Below the pieces are notes generated by a model, which worked only from the letters and a program-made list of their open reading frames with translations, was not told where the DNA came from and searched no databases. Both the position numbers and the translations under genes were made by a program. Shown piece after piece: positions 26,356 through 36,282 of a stretch of DNA of 64,000 bases. Source of the DNA: Caldithrix sp964598255 (lineage in GTDB: Bacteria; Calditrichota; Calditrichia; Calditrichales; Calditrichaceae); assembly GCA_964598255.1 (NCBI GenBank), contig CAZRBA010000037.1, positions 61,920-125,919 of the forward strand, given 5' to 3'. Within the stretch, counting starts at the first letter, position 1; every line of letters starts with the position of its first letter.

Positions 26356-28374
26356 TCAAACCAAACGTTCGGCCACTATCTCCGCCAAATCACGTACTTC
26401 CACATTACTTTCCGTTTCATTGCTCGCATCGGTAAGCATTGTCAGGCAAAACGGACAAGCCGTCGCAATTTCTTCCGCCTGAACCTCCTCAGCCTGCTGC
26501 AATCGCGCCTGACGTACAGGTACGCTACCCTTTTCCTCTTCTTTCCACATTTGCGCACCTCCGGCACCACAGCAAAAACTAGCCTGTTTGTGATTCTTCA
26601 TCTCCTTTATCTCCAGCCCCTTTATCCCGTGCAAAACTTCCCTAGGAGCGTCGTATTCGCCATTGTATCTCCCCAAATAGCAGGGATCGTGGTAAGTTAA
26701 TTTCCTCTGATTATTGCCTTCGCTAAGTTTAATTTTTCCCTGATCAAGCAATTGCCGAATAAATTGCGTATGATGAACAACCTCATAATGACCGCCAAAC
26801 TGAGGATATTCGTTTTTCAACGTATTCAAACAATGCGGGCAGGTAGTCACTATTTTTTTCACCTTGGCATTGTTCAACGTTTCGATATTTTGTTCGGCCA
26901 TCATCGAAAACAGGTACTCATTGCCAGCCCGACGAGCGCTATCGCCCGTGCACTGCTCCCGATTACCCAAAACAGCAAAATTTACTTCGGCTTTATTTAA
27001 GATTTTAGTGAACGCACGAGCGATCTTTTGTCCCCTTTGATCAAAAGCACCGGCGCAACCTACCCAATACAAAATTTCATAGTCCGGATTTTCTTCAACG
27101 GTTTGCACCTTTAAATCAGGATCCTCTTTAACCCAAGCCAACCGATCTTCATTCATATTCCAAGGATTGCCATTTCGCTCCATTCCGTTAAAAGCGGTTT
27201 GCAATTCATTAGGAAATTTACTTTCCTCCAAAACCAAACTTCGTCGCATGTCGACAATACGTTCCACAAATTCAATGGTAAGCGGACATGCCTCCTCACA
27301 GGCACGACAAGTTGTACAGGCCCAAAGAACCTCTTCCGAAATTACCCCACCGATCAAAGGATCGTGTTTTAGCTCCAATTCATCCAACTCCCCTCTGGGA
27401 TGCTTTACCAAATCATCCAAGTTGGCATTAATATATTCGCGCATATCCTCATTAATGCCCTTAGGAGTTAGTAATTTTCCCGTATTAAAAGCCGGACAAA
27501 CCGACTGACAGCGCCCGCATTCCGTACAAGTATACACATCAAGAATATCTTTCCAAGCAAAATGATGGATTTTGGAAGCGCCATAATGTTCGGCATTTTC
27601 GATATCCAAAGTAGACAGCGGGCCAATCTTCAAATTTTGAAAAAATACGTTAAACGGAGCAGTTAACACATGAAAATGTTTGGAAACAGGCAAAAAATTA
27701 AGAAAAATTAGCACTACCGCAGCATGCGTCCACCAACCGACATGAAAAATCAGCGAAGCGGTGTCCCTTCCCATGTGTTGTCCGTTAAACCAACTCCCCA
27801 TCCAATAGTGCATAAGCGAAGCATTCGCCATTTCCGGACCACGTAACACCCATTCGGCTCCGTTCATAAAAAAATCGGATACCATAATAAGCAAAATAAA
27901 CGTCAAAATTAAATGGCCTTCCCAATTAATGGTCAGCCGTTTCGGTTTTAATACAATTCTGCGAAAAAAAGCATATAAAACCATAAGGGTGACGATAATT
28001 TCGAAAATATCCCGCAGATAATTATACACGGTAAGCGTCCGGCTTCCCTCCGAAAGAAACGGAAAATGAAATCCTGGAATCAGACCTCCGATAACTACAT
28101 TAGCCGAGTTGATGAGTAAAACAACAAATCCCCAAAAAATAAAAGCATGGGCAATGCCACCATCCCAAAATCGCGGATTTAAAATGCGAGTTTGTCCCAA
28201 TACAATTTTAAGAGTACGCCATAAACGCTTTCCAATTTGATCATAACGATTTTTAGGTTCACCCTTGCGTATCACAGAAATACGGCGGTAGATAAGATAA
28301 ACAAACAAAGAAATCATGCCTACAAAAAAGATAAGATAAACCGCATAAGCAAGATGATCACTTTCCGGATACAT
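26356..28374 (-). CDS. Membrane Fe-S/cytochrome b oxidoreductase (HdrDE- or EMO-like, CCG domains)
   Basis: About 672 residues. The N-terminal half has five to six membrane helices of the nitrate reductase gamma type with candidate heme His in IAHAFIFWGF and in GWWTHAAVVL and KHFHVLTAP. Two 4Fe-4S motifs follow: CTECGRCQSVCP and CTTCRACEEACP. The C-terminal half has two CCG-type domains, the second complete with FCCGAGGAQMW and CPFCLTML. The layout matches membrane proteins that pass electrons between menaquinone and a soluble donor, such as HdrDE or the ETF:menaquinone oxidoreductase. No etfAB genes are adjacent. I start at the ATG with GAGG eight bases upstream. Confidence 0.9.
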   Translation of the reverse strand: MYPESDHLAYAVYLIFFVGMISLFVYLIYRRISVIRKGEPKNRYDQIGKRLWRTLKIVLGQTRILNPRFWDGGIAHAFIFWGFVVLLINSANVVIGGLIPGFHFPFLSEGSRTLTVYNYLRDIFEIIVTLMVLYAFFRRIVLKPKRLTINWEGHLILTFILLIMVSDFFMNGAEWVLRGPEMANASLMHYWMGSWFNGQHMGRDTASLIFHVGWWTHAAVVLIFLNFLPVSKHFHVLTAPFNVFFQNLKIGPLSTLDIENAEHYGASKIHHFAWKDILDVYTCTECGRCQSVCPAFNTGKLLTPKGINEDMREYINANLDDLVKHPRGELDELELKHDPLIGGVISEEVLWACTTCRACEEACPLTIEFVERIVDMRRSLVLEESKFPNELQTAFNGMERNGNPWNMNEDRLAWVKEDPDLKVQTVEENPDYEILYWVGCAGAFDQRGQKIARAFTKILNKAEVNFAVLGNREQCTGDSARRAGNEYLFSMMAEQNIETLNNAKVKKIVTTCPHCLNTLKNEYPQFGGHYEVVHHTQFIRQLLDQGKIKLSEGNNQRKLTYHDPCYLGRYNGEYDAPREVLHGIKGLEIKEMKNHKQASFCCGAGGAQMWKEEEKGSVPVRQARLQQAEEVQAEEIATACPFCLTMLTDASNETESNVEVRDLAEIVAERLV

Positions 28375-28499
28375 ATTCAACCCCTCTATTTTGAATGATC
28401 TCAATCAGAAAAACACACAAGGAACGCCACACTTAACGAAATCAAAAACCAGCACTATCGAAAACGAAAAACTTGGTAAATGAGTATTTTCGCAAAAAT

Positions 28500-30005
28500 T
28501 TATACTATACGCTGTAAACCTTTAATAGCTGCAGCCATTAAACGTGGGCCAAACCCGGTTGCGCCTTTGCCCCAATAATCGATATGCGTAATATCATTTG
28601 CCATCCCAGCCATATCGATATGCGCCCAAGGTGTTTTATCAACAAACGATTGCAAAAATTTTGCCGCTGTAACGGAACCGCCCCAACGACTGCCAATATT
28701 TTTAATATCGGCAATATTGCTTTCCAAATCCTTTTTGTAAATATCATCCAACGGCATGGCCCAAAGCAAATCACCGCTTTCCTCGCCTGCTTTTAGCAAA
28801 ATGTTTTTTAAAGCATCGGAATTACTAAACAAACCCGCACGTTTATCACCGAGTGCTACCATAATAGAGCCAGTTAAAGTGGCAAAATCAATAATTAAAC
28901 CCGGATTAAAGCGATCAATAGCATACGCAAGCGCATCCGCCAAAATTAAACGCCCCTCGGCATCGGTATTAATAACCTCTATTGTCTTTCCGGAATACGA
29001 TTTCAAAACATCACCCGGTTTAATAGCCGAACCGTCGGGCATGTTTTCAACCAACGGAAGCACACCGATAAACTCGGTTTTCGGATGTTCATTGGCAATA
29101 AACTCCATGCTGCCTGCAACCGCGGCAGCCCCAGCCATATCGTATTTCATTTCTTCCATATTGGCGGAAGGTTTAATGCTAATACCGCCACTATCAAACG
29201 TAACCCCTTTACCGACCAAAACAATACGCTTGTTATTCGGATAAGCGGGCGTATAATGAATTAAAACTAAATAAGGTAAATTTGCGCTTCCTTTAGCTAC
29301 ACCAAGTAATGCGCCCATGCCTAACTTTTCCAGTTCCTTGTTATCTAACACTTCAACAGAACAATTATCCACACGGGCAAAATGTTTCTGAATAGCTTGT
29401 TTAATATCTTCCGGTGTCGCTTTATTGGAAGGCTGATTTGCCAAATTACGGGCCAGAAAAACGCCATTCATTACTTTCCGGGTTTTAAGAAAAGCCTGAC
29501 GGAAACGCGGCGAATAGTCTTTTTTGCTGCAAACGTAAATATATCGTCCTTTATTTTCTTTGTTTTTCTTCTCGCTTTTATATTGATCAAAAGAATATTG
29601 TCTAAAAAAAATGCCCTCGCTTAAATTTTCAATCAGCGTGTTATGGCAAACCGACAGATTACCGAGATAAATATGATTGCGCCGAGTATTGAGCTTTTCC
29701 TGTACCGATTGAATTTTGTACCCCAGTTCTCTGAAATCCTGAGAACTCAAGATCGTGTCATCACCCAGCCCCATAAAGAGAATCCTTTGCACTCCGAAAT
29801 GTTGAGAGGGATATAAAAGTTGCGTCTCTTTAAATTCACCCTTAAAGTCTTTAAAATTTGCAAAAAAATGTTCCAGATCGGGAATAACGCAAGCCGGAAA
29901 CGCAGAAAAATTTTTTTTGCGTTTTTTAACAAAATTTTCTGAAAAGAACAGGACAAGCAAATTGGAGTTTAGTCCATGTTCTGGTACAGTGGCAACTTGG
30001 AACAC
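28500..30005 (-). CDS. pepA: Leucyl aminopeptidase (M17)
   Basis: 501 residues. The C-terminal catalytic domain carries the two-metal site: VGKGVTFDSGGISIKPS with metal-binding Lys and Asp, MKYDMAGAAAV and the signature NTDAEGRL near residue 345. The N-terminal domain is less conserved, as usual. The enzyme removes N-terminal residues from peptides in the cytoplasm and forms hexamers. Start is GTG with AAAGGA upstream, 18 bases after the stop of the deformylase gene, so both probably share a transcript and work in protein N-terminal processing and turnover. Confidence 0.95.
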   Translation of the reverse strand: MFQVATVPEHGLNSNLLVLFFSENFVKKRKKNFSAFPACVIPDLEHFFANFKDFKGEFKETQLLYPSQHFGVQRILFMGLGDDTILSSQDFRELGYKIQSVQEKLNTRRNHIYLGNLSVCHNTLIENLSEGIFFRQYSFDQYKSEKKNKENKGRYIYVCSKKDYSPRFRQAFLKTRKVMNGVFLARNLANQPSNKATPEDIKQAIQKHFARVDNCSVEVLDNKELEKLGMGALLGVAKGSANLPYLVLIHYTPAYPNNKRIVLVGKGVTFDSGGISIKPSANMEEMKYDMAGAAAVAGSMEFIANEHPKTEFIGVLPLVENMPDGSAIKPGDVLKSYSGKTIEVINTDAEGRLILADALAYAIDRFNPGLIIDFATLTGSIMVALGDKRAGLFSNSDALKNILLKAGEESGDLLWAMPLDDIYKKDLESNIADIKNIGSRWGGSVTAAKFLQSFVDKTPWAHIDMAGMANDITHIDYWGKGATGFGPRLMAAAIKGLQRIV

Positions 30006-30023
30006 AATTCATTCCTTTCCTAA

Positions 30024-30527
30024 TTAAAACTGAGCGGGAATTGCTTTTTGCGTGATTAAAAGATTTCGTTTTATGGGACTTATGCGGTCTACAAATAAAA
30101 CGCCGTTTAAATGATCAATTTCATGTTGTAAAATTCTGGCCAGCCAATCCGTGTATGTTTCAGTAAATTGCCGACCTTTTTCGTCTTGATATTTTACAAC
30201 GATTTCAACGGATCGGGTAACCTCTTCATGGACACCCGGAATGGAAAGACAACCTTCTTCCTTAACATCGGTTTCTTCAGAAAAATGAATAATTTCCGGA
30301 TTAATGAAAGCACGAGGATATTCCCCTTTAATTAGCTCAGAAGCATCAACAACAATGATACGGTTTGAAAAACCGATTTGCGGAGCAGCCAGGCCAATAC
30401 CGTCTTCCACATACATTATATCAATCATTTCATCTACAAATTTGCGTAATTTTTTATCAAAAACTTCCACGTCTTCCGCTTTTTTTCGTAAAATCGGATC
30501 ACCGATAATACGCACTTTATAACGCAA
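30024..30527 (-). CDS. def: Peptide deformylase
   Basis: 167 residues with the three deformylase motifs in order: GIGLAAPQIG near residue 44, EEGCLSIPG near 90 (metal-binding Cys) and QHEIDHLNG near 134 (two His ligands and catalytic Glu). It removes the formyl group from new polypeptides. Length is normal. It leads pepA, with a 145-base spacer upstream after the hybrid sensor gene. Confidence 0.97.
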   Translation of the reverse strand: MRYKVRIIGDPILRKKAEDVEVFDKKLRKFVDEMIDIMYVEDGIGLAAPQIGFSNRIIVVDASELIKGEYPRAFINPEIIHFSEETDVKEEGCLSIPGVHEEVTRSVEIVVKYQDEKGRQFTETYTDWLARILQHEIDHLNGVLFVDRISPIKRNLLITQKAIPAQF

Positions 30528-30672
30528 TCCTGCCCTCCTGATGTACGTTCACATTAAATACCAAAAGACCGTCAAACAATGATTCCATAATTTACAAATA
30601 TAGTAAAAAATTGAAAATAATAAAAATCGATTAGTAGGTGTAAAATATACATATTCAAACGAGAATGATGCG

Positions 30673-33600
30673 TTAAAGAAGGCCTAAATTATCCAATATT
30701 TTCCCCAGCTCTTCCAATTTAAAGGGTTTTTGCAAACATCCTTTAAAACCATAAGCTTTAAATTGGGCCATCACCGGATCATTGGAATAACCGCTGGAAA
30801 CAATAGCTGTAGCTTGGGGATCGTAGGCCAACAATTCGGCAATGGCTTCTTTACCGCCCATTCCCCCGGGAATGGTCAAATCCATAATAACCAAATCAAT
30901 TCGTTTGCCGTCTTCACTCAATTTTTTATACAAAGCCAAGGCCTGCTTGCCATCGGAAGCATGGATGGTCAAAAAGCCAAGTTGACTCAACAGTTCCGTT
31001 GCAATTTCGCGAATCATATCTTCATCATCCATTACCAGCACTAAACCGCCTTTGGTTTTACGTTTGCGAACGGTTCGATTTTCCTTCTCGAGTTCCTTAG
31101 CGGAAGGCTTTTGAGAAGCCGGTAAATAAATGGTAAATTCGGTACCATGCCCAATTTCGGATTTAACCTTAATGTGTCCGTCGTGTTTGGAAATAATGGA
31201 AAAGGAAGTTGCAAGACCCAATCCGCTGCCGCTTTGTTTGGTCGTAAAAAACGGATCGAAAATACGAGACAAATACTTTTCCGGAATTCCGATTCCGTTA
31301 TCCTGAATAGTCATTTGCACGTATTTACCCTTTTTAAGTGGCAAAGACGTATTGCCCTCAAAAGTAAAATTCTGCAGGTTAATGCGAATAGTGCCTCCGT
31401 TGGGCATAGCATGGTTGGCATTAATGATCATATTTTGAATCACCTGACTTATTTGTCCGGCATCCACTTCAACCGCCCAAAGGTTCTCGTCAACCGTAAG
31501 CTGATAATCAACATTGGAACCGCTTAAAACAAACTCCGCGGAATCGCGGACCAATTCTTCCAAATTGGCATGCTTTTTAATGGGAGCGCCACCTTTAGAA
31601 AATGTGAGCAGTTGTTGCGTTAATTCCTGTGCGCGGCTGGCTGCTTTTTCCGCGCTTTGAATGCGCTGCATCAATTTCACATCGTCTTTGGCTCTTAAAC
31701 GCATCAACGATAAATTTCCCATGATGGCCGTAAGGAAATTATTGAAATCATGGGCAATGCCGCCGGCCAACACACCGATGGATTCCAGCTTTTGATTTTT
31801 TAATAGTTCCTGTTCCATCCGGCGTTTTTCGGTAATATCTCTAAAGGCGACCACTGCGCCAATCAAAAGGCTGTCTTTGTCTTTGATAGGCGCTACCGAG
31901 TATTCGATAAGAATTCGCTTGTTTTTGCGTCCCACAAGATAACCGGACATCTCAATTTGTTTGTTGCCGTCAATTTCAAAAAGTTTGGCAACGGGATTTT
32001 CCTGCGGTTTCAGGGTAGTTTCGTCAATAGTTCGAAAGATCTCGTTAAAATCCAATTGATCCATTTTTTCATTTTTTTCGATATCCAGCATACGGCGGGC
32101 TTGTTTATTGCACAAAATAATTTTTTGGTCTTTGTTAACCGCAACTACGCCGTCCGCAATCGCTCCCAACGTTGCCGACAACCGTTCTTTTTCGGCCATT
32201 AATTCCTGCTCCGCCTGTTTTCGGTCGGTAATATCAAATACGGTTGCCAAAACAGCAGGCCCGTCGTCGTAATCGATAAGACGGCCGGTAAAGTCCAGCC
32301 ATTTTATCTTTCCGCTCTTGGTTACAATTCTGAATTCATAGCGTTCCGGTACATCTCGCGCCCCACGTAAACGTTTAGCAAAGCGCTCTTTTAACATTTC
32401 CACATCATCCGGATGTACCAATTGCCAAATGTCCATAGAGTACAATTCTTCTGCCGTATACTCCGAAATTTTTTGAGCTGCTTTGTTTACAAATCGGAAT
32501 CCGCCTTCTTGTTGAATGTAAATACCGGAGCTGGTCGATTCGGTATAGGTGCGAAATTTCTTTTCGCTTTTATTAAGAGCGCTAAAGGCTTTTTCTACTT
32601 CTTCTTTTTCTCTTTGTAAGGCCAAAGTGCGTTCGGCTACTTTTTTCTCCAAGATTTGCCGTGCACGTTTGTTTTCCAATTCCCGATATCGAATTCCGCC
32701 CACAACCGAAGAAAAAATAGCTAAAAGAGAAAGCGTAATAAACCACCAGGTTTTATAAAACGGAGGTGTTATAATAAAAGAAAATTCCGCGGGTGCTCTG
32801 CTCCAGTGTTCTCCGTCAATGGAAGCACGTACCTTAAACGTATAATGCCCGGGCGGCAAATAGGAATAAGTAGCAAATCGATCCTGAACCGGAGGCGACC
32901 AATCGGTATCAAACCCTTCGAGCTTATACTGATAATGCACCCATTCCGGTACTTTTAAATAAAGGCCGGTATAAGTAAACGTTAAATAATTTCGATTAGC
33001 AGCCAATTTGTGGTTTTGGGGAATTTCGGCTTCTTTTAAAAATATCTTTAAACCGGTAATTTTGATTTTCGGTATGAAATTAAATTCATGCAATTTGTAA
33101 GGATTTATTTTTACGGCACCCTCAATGGTTCCAAACCACAAATTGCTATCCGGACCCATAAACACAGCCCGTTCGTTGCATTCCGAAATTTTAAAACCCT
33201 CACGGATGCCAAAATGAATAAACGAACGCGCATTCTTATCCATGTGGGCAATTCCGCGATTGGTACCGATCCACAATTCATCCCGCCAAAAAACAATGGA
33301 ATACAAAGCCTGCTGATCCAACCCCGACGTGCTGGTAAAATCATACATTTTTTGCCCGTCGAACATAATTAATTCATCATCGCCCGTTAAAAGCCAAATA
33401 TTACCCTGATTATCTTCGGTAATATTGGTAATCCCCTGAATAGGATATCCGTTTTTTAACGAAAAGGCTTTGAAGGTATTTCCGTCATATTTAATCAATC
33501 CCGCATCAACCGTTCCAATCCACAAAGTACCGTTTTTACTTTTGTAAAGTGCGGTAATACTATCGCTAAGTTCCTTGTGTGTTTTACGGGTAATATGTTT

Positions 33601-35001
33601 GAATGTTTTTTTCGCAGGATTATAAATCATAATCCCATCATATAATGAACCAATCCAAAAGCGGCCTTTATTATCTTCAACAATCGATGACAAACTATTA
33701 TCATCAAATTTTTGCGGAAAACCTAATTTAGAAAATTTCTTCGTCTTTAAATTGTATCGAAAAATACCTCCGCCACTACATACAAACCAAAGCCGGTTAC
33801 CACTCGAGTGGTATATTTGCACCACGCTTTGTATTTGCTGTCCCAATAAAGAATGATAATAGCGATACGATTTGGTTTTATGATGAAATCTGGCTAAGCC
33901 GTCTTCCAAGCCGAACCAAGTATCATTTTCGTCACTCCAGATACTCCAAACAATTTTACTGGACTTGCTTCCAGGAAAAAGAAAATATTCAATGGCCTGA
34001 CTACGCAATTGATCGACGCCGTAACCATCATAACCGAACCAAATATCGCCTTCGGAATCTTCATATACCTCTGCAATATCGTTGGAAATAAGTCCTTGTT
34101 TTTTGGTAAAATGCTTTAATGCAAAGTGACCGTTTTGCCAATCTTTGGCAGGCAAAAAATACGCACCGTCTTTATAGCTTAAAAACCAAAAATCATGATT
34201 CCGTGTTTCATAAGTAAAAAAGACGTTTTTTGCCGGAAAATATTTTTTACCAAAATGATGGATTTTGCCCTGCGGGTCGTAATAAAACAATCCCTTGTCG
34301 CCGGTTCCGATCCAAATACCGCCTTGGGAATCTTCACGTAAATTTAAAATATAGGGTTTTGCTTTTGACGGAAATTTTAAGGAATCTAATTGAACGGAAT
34401 CGGCAAGGGTACCAGCATGTAAAATAGAAACACCTAAAGGTGTGGCAAACCAAAAATCGCCGTTTTGCCGATGAATAAACGAAAAAATATAGTTACTGGA
34501 AAGCTTGTTCTTTTTACGTGAGAGATTCAGAAAACCTTTCTCCCGTTGCACAAAAATCCCTTGCCCCATCGTAGCCACCCACAATGGTCCATCGGGTTCT
34601 TTGTAAATTTGTATTACCGATGCTTTGTGCTGAACCTTACCGTTACTTTTAATTTGGATTTGGTCAAATTTTTCCGTATCGGGGTTGTAAATAGATATTT
34701 TACCGTGCTCGTGTCCGAACCACAGGTTTCCTTTTTTATCTTTAAAAACGCAAGTAACATAATTTTCGGCCAAACCGTTTCGCTTTGTATAGCGCTTAAA
34801 AATTTTCCCGTCAAAGCACGAAGCGCCACCTACCGTGGTAAACCAAAGAAATCCGAGGTTGTCCTGTACAATTCCCGTAACCTGTGATTGAATGAGCCCA
34901 TCTTGCACATTATAATGACGGATATCAAGACTTTGACCGAACAGCAAAGTGCTTAATAAAAAAATAATTAAGCTATTGAAGATTAAATTTGTAAGTTTCA
35001 T
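30673..35001 (-). CDS. Hybrid sensor kinase with two-component-regulator propeller
   Basis: About 1,442 residues, membrane-spanning. Order: signal peptide; a large extracytoplasmic Reg_prop beta-propeller region with repeats of the form GxLWIGTxxxGL (about 30-660); a Y_Y_Y domain (near 670-735); one membrane helix (near 745-765); coiled coil; two PAS domains (near 800-920 and 930-1040); HisKA with the phospho-His in AGGIAHDFNNFLTAIMGN; HATPase with NANHAMPNGG, DNGIGIP and GSGLGLATS; and a C-terminal receiver with VMDLTIPGGMGG. Related propeller sensors often detect polysaccharide breakdown products. No AraC-type output domain is present. An in-frame Met 13 codons earlier exists; the chosen Met gives a clean signal peptide. 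Confidence 0.92.
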   Translation of the reverse strand: MKLTNLIFNSLIIFLLSTLLFGQSLDIRHYNVQDGLIQSQVTGIVQDNLGFLWFTTVGGASCFDGKIFKRYTKRNGLAENYVTCVFKDKKGNLWFGHEHGKISIYNPDTEKFDQIQIKSNGKVQHKASVIQIYKEPDGPLWVATMGQGIFVQREKGFLNLSRKKNKLSSNYIFSFIHRQNGDFWFATPLGVSILHAGTLADSVQLDSLKFPSKAKPYILNLREDSQGGIWIGTGDKGLFYYDPQGKIHHFGKKYFPAKNVFFTYETRNHDFWFLSYKDGAYFLPAKDWQNGHFALKHFTKKQGLISNDIAEVYEDSEGDIWFGYDGYGVDQLRSQAIEYFLFPGSKSSKIVWSIWSDENDTWFGLEDGLARFHHKTKSYRYYHSLLGQQIQSVVQIYHSSGNRLWFVCSGGGIFRYNLKTKKFSKLGFPQKFDDNSLSSIVEDNKGRFWIGSLYDGIMIYNPAKKTFKHITRKTHKELSDSITALYKSKNGTLWIGTVDAGLIKYDGNTFKAFSLKNGYPIQGITNITEDNQGNIWLLTGDDELIMFDGQKMYDFTSTSGLDQQALYSIVFWRDELWIGTNRGIAHMDKNARSFIHFGIREGFKISECNERAVFMGPDSNLWFGTIEGAVKINPYKLHEFNFIPKIKITGLKIFLKEAEIPQNHKLAANRNYLTFTYTGLYLKVPEWVHYQYKLEGFDTDWSPPVQDRFATYSYLPPGHYTFKVRASIDGEHWSRAPAEFSFIITPPFYKTWWFITLSLLAIFSSVVGGIRYRELENKRARQILEKKVAERTLALQREKEEVEKAFSALNKSEKKFRTYTESTSSGIYIQQEGGFRFVNKAAQKISEYTAEELYSMDIWQLVHPDDVEMLKERFAKRLRGARDVPERYEFRIVTKSGKIKWLDFTGRLIDYDDGPAVLATVFDITDRKQAEQELMAEKERLSATLGAIADGVVAVNKDQKIILCNKQARRMLDIEKNEKMDQLDFNEIFRTIDETTLKPQENPVAKLFEIDGNKQIEMSGYLVGRKNKRILIEYSVAPIKDKDSLLIGAVVAFRDITEKRRMEQELLKNQKLESIGVLAGGIAHDFNNFLTAIMGNLSLMRLRAKDDVKLMQRIQSAEKAASRAQELTQQLLTFSKGGAPIKKHANLEELVRDSAEFVLSGSNVDYQLTVDENLWAVEVDAGQISQVIQNMIINANHAMPNGGTIRINLQNFTFEGNTSLPLKKGKYVQMTIQDNGIGIPEKYLSRIFDPFFTTKQSGSGLGLATSFSIISKHDGHIKVKSEIGHGTEFTIYLPASQKPSAKELEKENRTVRKRKTKGGLVLVMDDEDMIREIATELLSQLGFLTIHASDGKQALALYKKLSEDGKRIDLVIMDLTIPGGMGGKEAIAELLAYDPQATAIVSSGYSNDPVMAQFKAYGFKGCLQKPFKLEELGKILDNLGLL

Positions 35002-35097
35002 ATCCTTATCCAAGCTGCGCCGATATCCTTTACCGGACATTTTCCTTGTTCTCGCCTATTTTCGTTTAGATACTTTAAAACATTAGATTTTCTTTTG

Positions 35098-35985
35098 TTA
35101 TTTAACCAACCAACGCGCCACTTTTTCATTTTGATTTAAGTATTTTTCTAAATTCTGCACCCCAATTAACGGATAGGCTGATTTAGGAATAAAATAGGCA
35201 TTATTTTTTTTAAAAAACAACCGAAACGGTTCAATATCGTCCCTCTCCGAATGTTGATTGACCAATAATTTATGAACGCTTATCCTCAAATCCTTTAAAA
35301 AATTAATAATACGTTTCGATTCAGCAACGGAGATACTATCCGGAGTGGTGACAATATGCAAACGGCAATTGTGCCCGTCGCGAAACAATGAATTTATCAT
35401 TTGGTAACGTTTTTGTTGTTCAATTAGATTTTTTTTGATTTTATCCGTTTCTAACGTTTTACGCCCTAATCTAACTCCGGAAATAATTTCTTTTTTATTA
35501 AGAATTTCTTCGCGCAAATTCAATAGCTGATCGAGCCAAACAAGCGAGACAGAAGGTAATGCAAAAAATTTTAGCGATATGGCCGTAGGCGGCATATCAA
35601 AAATAAGATAATCCGACTTTTCGAATTTTCGAACATAATGCTGAAAGGCCAATAGTAATCCGTACTCTTCCATCCCTGGTGCATAGCGTAATATTTTAAA
35701 ATGTTTTTCCAGATTGATGGCTGTTAAATACGAATAGCTTTTGCGCAGTTGAGACTCGCTTTCCCCGATAAAATTTTGCACAAAACGATCGATATCGGCT
35801 TCGATCACTGGTACGGGAAACGATGCATCGTTTTTTCTGCCGCCCAAAATATCAAACAGATTATGTGCCCGATCCAAAGAAATTAATCCTACTGAATAAC
35901 CGCTTTGGGCAGCGGACAATGCGCTTAAAACAGAAAGCGACGACTTCCCCACCCCTCCTTTTCCCAAAAAAAACAATAGGTTCAC
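35098..35985 (-). CDS. ArsA/GET3-like P-loop ATPase
   Basis: 295 residues. The deviant Walker A motif GKGGVGKSS is at residues 8-16, with the signature Lys of the SIMIBI class. Further features are SLDRAHNLFDILGG (switch I region) and YLIFDMPPTAISLKF (switch II, DxPPT). A single ATPase domain, so not the duplicated arsenite pump ATPase of E. coli. No arsenic transporter gene is near. It follows a 93-residue protein and cstA in the same direction, which suggests a job linked to that membrane transporter, such as insertion or energising; this is inference. Confidence 0.88.
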   Translation of the reverse strand: MNLLFFLGKGGVGKSSLSVLSALSAAQSGYSVGLISLDRAHNLFDILGGRKNDASFPVPVIEADIDRFVQNFIGESESQLRKSYSYLTAINLEKHFKILRYAPGMEEYGLLLAFQHYVRKFEKSDYLIFDMPPTAISLKFFALPSVSLVWLDQLLNLREEILNKKEIISGVRLGRKTLETDKIKKNLIEQQKRYQMINSLFRDGHNCRLHIVTTPDSISVAESKRIINFLKDLRISVHKLLVNQHSERDDIEPFRLFFKKNNAYFIPKSAYPLIGVQNLEKYLNQNEKVARWLVK

Positions 35986-36000
35986 TTCCGGATTGCCTTT

Positions 36001-36282
36001 TTAATCAATATCCAAATACGAAAATAATTCCGATAAAGGGGCATTGGCCAGTTCAACCCTTCGGATCATTTCTGTGATTTGCTTTTCCATAAAAGGCAGC
36101 AATTCCAAACTAATATTTAACGGCGGTGCTGGCATCCCTATCCAATAGCCAAATGTTAGCAAGGTAAAAATATGCTCCAATTCGGCAGCTTCCCATTCCA
36201 AGGTATCGGTCGCCTCAGAGCGGAAATATTCGTCAAGTGTTTGCCATTGCTCTCTTAGTTTTCGAATTAATTTTCGTATCAC
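36001..36282 (-). CDS. Small protein between cstA and the ArsA-like ATPase, unknown
   Basis: 93 residues, helical, with an amphipathic N-terminus rich in Arg and Lys and a central GYWIGMPAPPLNISLELLPF segment. No signal peptide. GTG start overlaps the cstA stop by 4 bases (GTGA), so it is translationally coupled to cstA; the ATPase gene follows after 15 bases. In E. coli cstA is followed by ybdD, but this sequence does not look like YbdD. I do not recognise the family with certainty. It may be an adaptor between the transporter and the ATPase. Confidence 0.8.
   Translation of the reverse strand: MIRKLIRKLREQWQTLDEYFRSEATDTLEWEAAELEHIFTLLTFGYWIGMPAPPLNISLELLPFMEKQITEMIRRVELANAPLSELFSYLDID

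Noticed and set aside
35098..35985. Reading the ArsA-like gene as an arsenic resistance system
   Set aside because: It has a single ATPase domain and no arsB, acr3, arsC or arsR gene near it; the linked genes are cstA and a small protein.
36001..36282. Calling the 93-residue gene ybdD because it follows cstA
   Set aside because: The sequence and length do not fit YbdD; only the position is similar.
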